DNA of 10,537 nt from DATJZH01 sp035499215 (GTDB lineage Bacteria > Actinomycetota > Actinomycetes > Streptosporangiales > Streptosporangiaceae): the NCBI GenBank assembly GCA_035499215.1, contig DATJZH010000262.1:1-10537 (forward strand), in the 5' to 3' direction. Within the stretch, counting starts at the first letter, position 1; every line of letters starts with the position of its first letter. The notes under the pieces were generated by a model. It saw only the letters and a program-made list of their open reading frames with translations, was not told the origin of the DNA and made no database searches. Made by a program: the position numbers and the translations under genes. Positions 5,226-10,537 of the stretch are shown piece by piece.

Positions 5226-8200
5226 ATGCTGGTGATGCACGGGGTCTGGGCTTACGGAGCCCTGCAGATGTGGGCCGAGGACTCCGCTGGCCCGGCCGGC
5301 GCCGGCCCGCGGCCTGGCCGCCCGTCGCGCGCGCCCAGACCGCACCCGTTCGCCGCTGCCCAGCCGGTCCTCGCTGACGCGCTGGCGCAGTGGCCCGATA
5401 CCTGCGGCGATCTGGCCCGCAAGGCCGTCGACGACGAGCTGACCCTGTGCCTACCGAGCACGCCGGATGGCCCGCTGGCCTCGCCGTCGCTGACCAGGGA
5501 GCCAGCCGAGCCCCCGAGGCCGGGCGGCCGCGCCGTACTCGCAGCATGGCGGGTGCCCACGCTGACCTTCGAGCCCGCCGCTGCCCTTGACCTGCTCGGT
5601 GCGCTCGGCGAGCCAGGTGCGCTGCCCTCGACCGCGGTGCCTGGCGGCTCGGTGCCCTACCTCGCCGCGCTGGCCAGGCTGGCCGCGGACCTGGCCGGCC
5701 GCGGCCGAGTCCTGCCCGCCATCGCCGCAGCGCAGGACGGCGGCCATGCTGCCCGATGGCGGCCGGTGCTGTCCGGGGCCGACGCGCAGCGGGCGCGCGA
5801 GCTCGCCGCCGCAATGCCGCCGCTATGCCGGGCCACCGACCCCGACGGAGCGCCGTCGGCCGGCGTGCTGACCGCCGCCCTCGATGCGCTCACCGATGCC
5901 GCGGTGCGCCTCCTGCTCGGCCGTGAGCCCGGATTCGGGCTGCTGCCGGCCAGACGCTCCCGCCGCGCGGCCCGCGTCCCGGTCGCCGAGCGCTGGGCTG
6001 CCGCGCTGACCGGCGCAGACGCCCTCGTGCCCGTGCTGACCAGCGAGGATGAGGCTGAGGCAGCAGGCCTGGCGGCAGGCCTGGAGGCGTGGCGCAGTGC
6101 GGCCCAGGTTCCCGCCGGGCCGGTCCGTACCTGCTTCCGGCTGACGGAGCCTGCCGCACCGGGCAGTGCCGCCCCGGATGGCGTCGCCGCGGCTGCGGAT
6201 GCCGCAGCGCAGTGGCGGGTCGAGTTCGCGCTGCAGTCGACGGATGACCCCAGCCTGATGCTGTCCGCGGCCGACATCTGGACTGCCGCTGCGGCGGGCG
6301 GCTGGGCCGCCGCGGGGATCCCGTACCCAGAGGAGGAACTGCTGGCCGGGCTCGGCGCCGCCAGCAGGCTTTTCCCGCAGCTTGATCACGCACTGCGGAC
6401 TGCGGCGCCGGAAGCTGTCACTCTCGACACCGGCGGGGCGCTGGCGTTCCTGCGGGAGAACGGCCCGCTGCTGTCCGGGGCGGGCTTCGGCGTGCTCCTG
6501 CCGGACTGGGTGCGCCGGTCCCGGCTGGGCCTGAAGGTCACCACGCGGACCAGGAGCACCGCAGGCGGCAGGGTCACCAAGCCAGGCTTCGGGCTCGGTG
6601 ACCTGGTCGATTTCCGCTATGACCTGGCAGTGGGCGACGAGGCGCTCGACCCGGCGGAACTGGCCGAGCTGGTCAGGCTCAAAGTGCCCCTGGTCCGGCT
6701 GCGCGGCCAGTGGGTGGAGCTGGATGACCGGCACCTGCAGGCGGCTGTGAGATTCCTGGAGCGGGGCACTACCGGGACGATGAGCGCGGCTGACGCGCTG
6801 CTCGCCGGGCTGCGCGGCACCGACGACGACCTTCCGGTGGTCCAGGTGGACGCCGACGGCTGGCTCGGCGACCTGCTGTCCGGCCAGGCCGACCAGCGGC
6901 TGGCCCCGGTGGGCACCCCGGCTGCCTTCCGCGGTGAGCTCCGGCCCTACCAGGAACGCGGCCTCGCCTGGCTGTCATTCCTGGGCAGTCTCGGCCTGGG
7001 GGCAGTTCTCGCAGACGACATGGGACTGGGTAAGACGCCCCAGACCCTGGCGTTGCTCGCAGAAGACCATAAGAGGAATGCGGCAGGCGGGCCGAGCCTG
7101 CTCGTATGCCCGATGTCGCTGGTCGGGAACTGGCAGCGGGAGGCGGCACGGTTCACCCCGGGGCTGAAGGTGCACGTGCACCATGGCGCTGACCGGCTCA
7201 CCGGGACAGAGCTGACTGAGGCGCTGAACGACGCCGACCTGGTCATCACCACCTATGGCCTGGCCGCGCGCGACCGCGCGGCGCTGAGCGAAATCCGCTG
7301 GGCCCGGGTGGTCTGCGACGAGGCGCAGAACATCAAGAACGCCGCCACCCGCCAGGCCAGGGCGGTGCGCGCGCTGCCCGCCGGCTCCAGGATCGCGCTG
7401 ACCGGCACTCCGGTGGAGAACCGGCTCGCCGAGCTGTGGTCGATCATGGAATTTACCAGCCCCGGCCTGCTCGGGCCGGCCGAGCGGTTCCGCACCAGAT
7501 TCGCGGTCCCCATCGAGCGGGGCGGCGATGCCGAGGCGACGCAGCGGCTCAAGCGGATCACCGGCCCGTTCATCCTGCGCAGGCTGAAGACCGACCGGGC
7601 GATCATCTGTGACCTGCCGGACAAGCTGGAGATGAAGATCTGGTGCAATCTGACCCAGGAGCAGGCGTCCCTCTATCAGGCCACCGTGGCGGACATGCTC
7701 GCGAGGATCGAGGCCGCCCGGGACGGCATGGAGCGCCGCGGCCTGGTGCTGGCCACGATGACCAAGCTCAAGCAGGCGTGCAACCATCCTGCGCACCTGC
7801 TGGGTGACGGCTTCCGGCTGGACGGCCGGTCCGGGAAGCTGGCCCGGCTCGAGGAGATCTGCGACGAGGTGATTGCCGAGGGCGACAAGGCACTGTGCTT
7901 CACCCAGTACGCGGAATTCGGCCGGATGCTGCAGCCCTACCTGGCGAGCCGTCTGGGCTGCCCGGTTCTCTACCTGCACGGCGGCACGCCGAAGAAGCAG
8001 CGTGACGCCGTGGTTTCGCAATTCCAGGACCTAACGGAACCGTCGGTGTTCCTGCTGTCCCTGAAGGCGGGCGGCACCGGGCTGAACCTGACGGCGGCCA
8101 GCCATGTGATCCACATCGACCGCTGGTGGAACCCGGCCGTGGAAGACCAGGCGACAGACCGGGCGTTCCGCATCGGGCAGCGCAAGGACGTGCAGGTGCG

Positions 8201-8369
8201 CAAGTTCGTCTGCGTCGGCACCGTGGAGGAACGGATCGACGCCATGATCGAGCAGAAGAAGGCGCTCGCGGAGCGGATCGTGGGCACCGGCGAGAGCTGG
8301 CTGACTGAACTCTCGGCAGCCGAGCTGCGCAATGTCATCGCCCTGTCGCCCGAGGCGGTGGCGGAGTGA
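5226..8369 (+). CDS. SNF2-family (SWI2/SNF2) DNA-dependent ATPase with SNF2-associated N-terminal domain
   Basis: A 1047-residue cytoplasmic SF2 ATPase/translocase expected to move along duplex DNA and remodel protein-DNA complexes. The C-terminal motor (about residues 560-1030) shows all key motifs: I, DDMGLGKT with Lys603; II, DEAQ at 698-701; III, LTGTPVENRLAELW (TGTP at 726-729); V, KAGGTGLNLT at 947-956; and VI, DQATDRAFRIGQ at 974-985. Residues about 405-535 (FLRENGPLLSGAGFGVLLPD through the PLVRLRGQWVELD region) match the DUF3670-type domain found before the motor in bacterial SNF2 proteins. The first 400 residues are Ala-rich and less conserved. ATG 5226 is chosen because GCAGGAG ends 8 nt before it, giving MLVMHGVWAYG; GTG 5217 overlaps that site. 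Motif I has Pro after GKT where Ile is common. A SWIM-domain gene follows after 13 bp, the standard partner. DNA repair, restart or defence roles are all possible. Confidence 0.95.
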   Translation: MLVMHGVWAYGALQMWAEDSAGPAGAGPRPGRPSRAPRPHPFAAAQPVLADALAQWPDTCGDLARKAVDDELTLCLPSTPDGPLASPSLTREPAEPPRPGGRAVLAAWRVPTLTFEPAAALDLLGALGEPGALPSTAVPGGSVPYLAALARLAADLAGRGRVLPAIAAAQDGGHAARWRPVLSGADAQRARELAAAMPPLCRATDPDGAPSAGVLTAALDALTDAAVRLLLGREPGFGLLPARRSRRAARVPVAERWAAALTGADALVPVLTSEDEAEAAGLAAGLEAWRSAAQVPAGPVRTCFRLTEPAAPGSAAPDGVAAAADAAAQWRVEFALQSTDDPSLMLSAADIWTAAAAGGWAAAGIPYPEEELLAGLGAASRLFPQLDHALRTAAPEAVTLDTGGALAFLRENGPLLSGAGFGVLLPDWVRRSRLGLKVTTRTRSTAGGRVTKPGFGLGDLVDFRYDLAVGDEALDPAELAELVRLKVPLVRLRGQWVELDDRHLQAAVRFLERGTTGTMSAADALLAGLRGTDDDLPVVQVDADGWLGDLLSGQADQRLAPVGTPAAFRGELRPYQERGLAWLSFLGSLGLGAVLADDMGLGKTPQTLALLAEDHKRNAAGGPSLLVCPMSLVGNWQREAARFTPGLKVHVHHGADRLTGTELTEALNDADLVITTYGLAARDRAALSEIRWARVVCDEAQNIKNAATRQARAVRALPAGSRIALTGTPVENRLAELWSIMEFTSPGLLGPAERFRTRFAVPIERGGDAEATQRLKRITGPFILRRLKTDRAIICDLPDKLEMKIWCNLTQEQASLYQATVADMLARIEAARDGMERRGLVLATMTKLKQACNHPAHLLGDGFRLDGRSGKLARLEEICDEVIAEGDKALCFTQYAEFGRMLQPYLASRLGCPVLYLHGGTPKKQRDAVVSQFQDLTEPSVFLLSLKAGGTGLNLTAASHVIHIDRWWNPAVEDQATDRAFRIGQRKDVQVRKFVCVGTVEERIDAMIEQKKALAERIVGTGESWLTELSAAELRNVIALSPEAVAE

Positions 8370-8382
8370 GGGGGGGCCGGCC

Positions 8383-9237
8383 ATGAGCGACTTCGGCCCA
8401 GGTCGCTGGTACGAGCAGTCCCGCCCGCGCCGGGCCGAGGGCGGCATCAAGGCGCGCAGCAAGCGCGGCGCGATCGGCGAGCAGTGGTGGTCGAAGCGCT
8501 TCATCGACGTGCTGGAGTCGTTCGGCATGAAGAGCAGGCTGGCCAGGGGACGGAATTATGCCAGGACCGGCCAGGTACTCGGCTTCGCGATCTCGCCCGG
8601 TTACGTGACCGCGCAGGTGCAGGGTTCGCGGGCCAGACCATACCGGGTCAAGATCCGGCTTCTGCCGCTGACCACAGCGCAATGGCAGCGGGTAGATCAG
8701 GCGCTCGCGGGGCAGGCACTCTTCCGCGCGAAGCTGCTGGCCGGGGAGATGCCGCAGGAGATCGAGGAAGTATTCGCCGGCTGCGGCACCCCGCTGTTCC
8801 CGCGCTCGGCGCGGGACATGGAGCTGTCCTGCTCGTGTCCCGACTGGGGGGTTCCGTGCAAGCATCTGGCGGCGGTCTGCTACGTGCTGGCCGAGGCTTT
8901 CGACCTCGACCCGTTCGGCATCCTTGCCTGGCGCGGCCGGGCCAAGGAGGACCTGCTGGCAGCGCTGCGGCGGACTGCCGGGGCAGCGCAGGCGCACCAG
9001 CCGGTGATCGATATCGCCGATCGTCCCCTGGCCGGCTGCCTAGCTGACTTCTGGTCGCCGGGACTGAGCCCGGCGCGGCTGCGCACCTTGCCGCCCGCGC
9101 CGCCGGCCGCCCCTGACCTGCTGCTGCGCACTTTTGAGCCGCCTGCCGTCCGGGTGCGCGGCATTGACCTGGCGGCCCTGCTGACCTCCGCCTACCAGCG
9201 GCTGGCCGACCAGGACGAGGCAGCAGGACCGCGGTGA
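8383..9237 (+). CDS. SWIM zinc-finger protein partner of the SNF2 ATPase
   Basis: A 284-residue protein with a SWIM zinc finger at residues 150-161: CSCPDWGVPCKH, that is C-x-C-x6-C-x-H with Cys150, Cys152, Cys159 and His161, followed by the usual LAAVCYVLAEAFD helix. SWIM fingers are predicted to bind DNA or proteins. The N-terminal part has WWSKRFIDVLESFG, typical of bacterial SWIM proteins encoded next to SNF2 ATPases. The region from about residue 40 to 140 (RGRNYARTGQVLGFAISPG) resembles a small beta-rich domain of unknown role. A purine-rich GAGGGGGG (8368-8376) precedes the ATG by 6 nt and overlaps the SNF2 stop, so the two genes are coupled. The likely job is a DNA- or partner-recognition subunit for the motor. 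The last 60 residues are Pro/Ala-rich with no recognised domain. Confidence 0.93.
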   Translation: MSDFGPGRWYEQSRPRRAEGGIKARSKRGAIGEQWWSKRFIDVLESFGMKSRLARGRNYARTGQVLGFAISPGYVTAQVQGSRARPYRVKIRLLPLTTAQWQRVDQALAGQALFRAKLLAGEMPQEIEEVFAGCGTPLFPRSARDMELSCSCPDWGVPCKHLAAVCYVLAEAFDLDPFGILAWRGRAKEDLLAALRRTAGAAQAHQPVIDIADRPLAGCLADFWSPGLSPARLRTLPPAPPAAPDLLLRTFEPPAVRVRGIDLAALLTSAYQRLADQDEAAGPR

Positions 9238-9322
9238 TCGGGGCACCTGCCCGGAACCGGTGATCGGCTGGAGCACTACCATCGGCCGCAGCTGCGGATA
9301 TCGTCCCCGGCGGGAGGATCAG

Positions 9323-10186
9323 GTGGGAATGATCGGCACGGTAGGCCTCGTGCTGCACCCAGCGCGCGATTGCGCCGTGGCGATGGAGACGATCACCGGC
9401 TGGGCGCGTTCCCGCGACGTGCAGGTTGTCGGCCTGGCCAGCGAGGTGGAGCGCATCGACGGCTACGCCGCCGCGGTGGACCCGCAGCACCTGGGTGAGG
9501 CCGCCGACCTCATCGTCAGCCTCGGCGGAGACGGCACGATGCTGCGAGCGATGCGCCTGTCACGCGGCAGCCGTCCCCCCGTCCTCGGCGTTAACCTCGG
9601 CCGGCTCGGCTTCCTGGCCGAGATAGATGTCCCGGACCTGGCCGGCGCGCTGTCGGCCATTGACCAGCACCGGTTCACCGCCGAGCCCCGCACCGGGGTG
9701 CGTGCTACCTTCGCCGGCCAGGACGCTGCCGCCTTCAACGACATTGCCCTGGTCCGCATACCCGGCCAGGGTGCCACCGCCGCGGTGGAACTGACCGTCG
9801 AGGGCCATTCGTTCGTGCGGTACGCAGCCGATGCGGTCATCGCGGCCACCCCCACCGGGTCAACTGCCTACAGCTTCTCGGCCGGCGGTCCCATCGTCTC
9901 GCCCCGCGCCGAGGGACTCCTGGTGACCCCCGTCGCCCCGCACTCGGCATTCAACCGGGCGCTGTTCCTATCCAGCGGCGAGAAGCTCGAGCTCAGCGTT
10001 CTGCCCGCAAGCGCAGAGCTCGCAGTGGAGGCGGACGGCATCGTGGTCGGGCACCTCCATCCTGGCGATATCGTCGACCTCACCTTGCTGCCTGCCGCCG
10101 CGCAGGTGGTCCGGCTCGGACTCACCACGTTCTACCAGCGCGCCCAGCGCCGGCTCCGGCTCACCGGCTCCGCGGAGGCCGACTGA
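9323..10186 (+). CDS. nadK: NAD kinase (ATP/polyphosphate-dependent NAD+ 2'-kinase)
   Basis: A 287-residue cytoplasmic enzyme of normal length that phosphorylates NAD+ to NADP+, the only route to NADP(H). The signature GGDGTML (Gly68-Gly69-Asp70-Gly71-Thr72) lies in the phosphate-donor site. It is followed by VLGVNLGRLGFLAEI and by TPTGSTAYSFSAGGPIVSP, the glycine-rich conserved region II that binds NAD. The start is GTG 9323, 5 nt after GGAGG (9313-9317); ATG 9329 is the alternative, giving MIGTVGLVLHPARD. It lies 85 bp after the SWIM gene on the same strand, so it may be co-transcribed or have its own promoter (TACCAT at 9277-9282 and TATCGT at 9299-9304 are weak -10 candidates). In many actinobacteria nadK sits between tlyA and recN. 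That context is not seen on the upstream side here. Confidence 0.96.
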   Translation: MGMIGTVGLVLHPARDCAVAMETITGWARSRDVQVVGLASEVERIDGYAAAVDPQHLGEAADLIVSLGGDGTMLRAMRLSRGSRPPVLGVNLGRLGFLAEIDVPDLAGALSAIDQHRFTAEPRTGVRATFAGQDAAAFNDIALVRIPGQGATAAVELTVEGHSFVRYAADAVIAATPTGSTAYSFSAGGPIVSPRAEGLLVTPVAPHSAFNRALFLSSGEKLELSVLPASAELAVEADGIVVGHLHPGDIVDLTLLPAAAQVVRLGLTTFYQRAQRRLRLTGSAEAD

Positions 10187-10394
10187 CCGGCACCCGCGCT
10201 TGTCATCCCTCTCCGGATCTTCCGGTCCGCCGGCCTGCCTGACGTAACTGCCGCCGGTCTGGGGTAGGACCAGCATGACGTTGAAGAGTGCGCGAAATGC
10301 CGCTACCACCTCAGTTCTTGCACAAACGTCGGCAAGCCGGGCATGCGGCGATGGCCGAGTGGCGGGTCAGGCCCGTTTCGGAGCGGAGGCTCGA
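10187..10394. other. Intergenic region between nadK and the last gene
   Basis: I see no gene in these 208 bp. A weak stem CCGGA/TCCGG (10213-10225, 3-nt loop) could end nadK transcription, but it has no T-tract. CTTGC/GCAAG (10317-10336) is a small inverted repeat upstream of the last gene. TTGAAG at 10281-10286 resembles a -35 box, but the -10 at the right spacing (TACCAC) is poor. The sequence is slightly less GC-rich than the genes around it. Confidence 0.4.
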
Positions 10395-10537
10395 ATGATG
10401 GTTCTGGTGATATGCCGGCCGGTGTCAGACGGCGACCAGGAACTGTTCAGCCGATCTCTTGCCGACGAAGCGGACGCTCTGCGCCGCCTGCAGGAATCCG
10501 GCACGCTCGTCCAGGCATGGAGTGCCGGCCGTCCCGG
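10395..10537 (+). CDS. Start of a small protein resembling the muconolactone-isomerase/YciI-like group (runs off the window)
   Basis: From ATG at 10395 (or the adjacent ATG at 10398) the frame stays open for 47 codons to the window edge. GGAGG at 10385-10389 sits 5 nt before the first ATG and 8 nt before the second, and strongly supports a real gene. The start MMVLVICRPVSDGDQELFSR, then the helix with ADEADALRRLQESG and the strand TLVQAWSAGRPG, resembles the beta-alpha-beta opening of small dimeric ferredoxin-fold proteins annotated as muconolactone delta-isomerase-like. Their function outside aromatic degradation is generally unknown. With only the first half visible, no activity should be assumed. 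Confidence 0.6.
   Translation, partial: MMVLVICRPVSDGDQELFSRSLADEADALRRLQESGTLVQAWSAGRP

Noticed and set aside
6975..8021. Minus-strand frame of 348 codons opposite the SNF2 motor
   Set aside because: It lies exactly antisense to the conserved ATPase motifs, has shadow-like composition and no recognisable domain.
5226..10186. SNF2-SWIM-NAD kinase as a dedicated NAD-depleting anti-phage system
   Set aside because: The NAD kinase is a normal, full-length biosynthetic enzyme, no NADase, TIR, Sir2 or nuclease partner is present, and no mobile-element genes are nearby.
10349..10400. tRNA-like stretch (GATGGCCGAGTGG) resembling a Ser/Leu tRNA D-arm
   Set aside because: The following sequence has no matching anticodon stem, T-arm motif (GTTCGAATC type) or acceptor pairing, and the ribosome site of the last gene occupies the region.

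Overview
The window comes from a high-GC actinobacterium. The base composition, GTG/TTG starts and a recognisable mycothiol S-conjugate amidase (mca) all point to this phylum, because mycothiol is an actinobacterial thiol. Genus cannot be decided from the sequence.

Layout. (1) Positions 1-2398 hold a TetR-family repressor on the minus strand, cut by the window edge, divergent from a 14-helix DHA2-type MFS drug exporter. The 244-bp gap between them carries two inverted copies of a 24-bp, partly palindromic sequence. One copy covers a predicted -35 box, so this looks like a self-contained repressor/efflux switch. (2) A strong hairpin near 2464 separates the exporter from greA, which converges on it from the minus strand. 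(3) greA is divergent from mca, which is followed without a gap by a small one-helix membrane protein and then by a single-domain rhodanese. This is a thiol/sulfur-handling group. The membrane protein carries a 15-bp minisatellite encoding a pentapeptide repeat. (4) A 19-codon mini-ORF with a very strong ribosome binding site precedes a 1047-residue SNF2-family ATPase, which is followed after 13 bp by a SWIM zinc-finger protein. The two probably act as a unit on DNA or chromatin-like complexes. (5) An NAD kinase follows. After a gap of about 200 bp, the start of a small protein resembling the muconolactone-isomerase/YciI-like ferredoxin-fold group runs off the window.

Most genes are ordinary core or near-core actinobacterial genes, and no phage, IS element, CRISPR array, rRNA or tRNA was seen. 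The points most worth a second look are the twin operators of the TetR/MFS pair, the SNF2-SWIM couple with its mini-ORF leader and adjacent NAD kinase, the in-frame minisatellite, and the structured greA leader. None is clear evidence of a wholly new system. The SNF2-SWIM couple is the best candidate for under-characterised biology.
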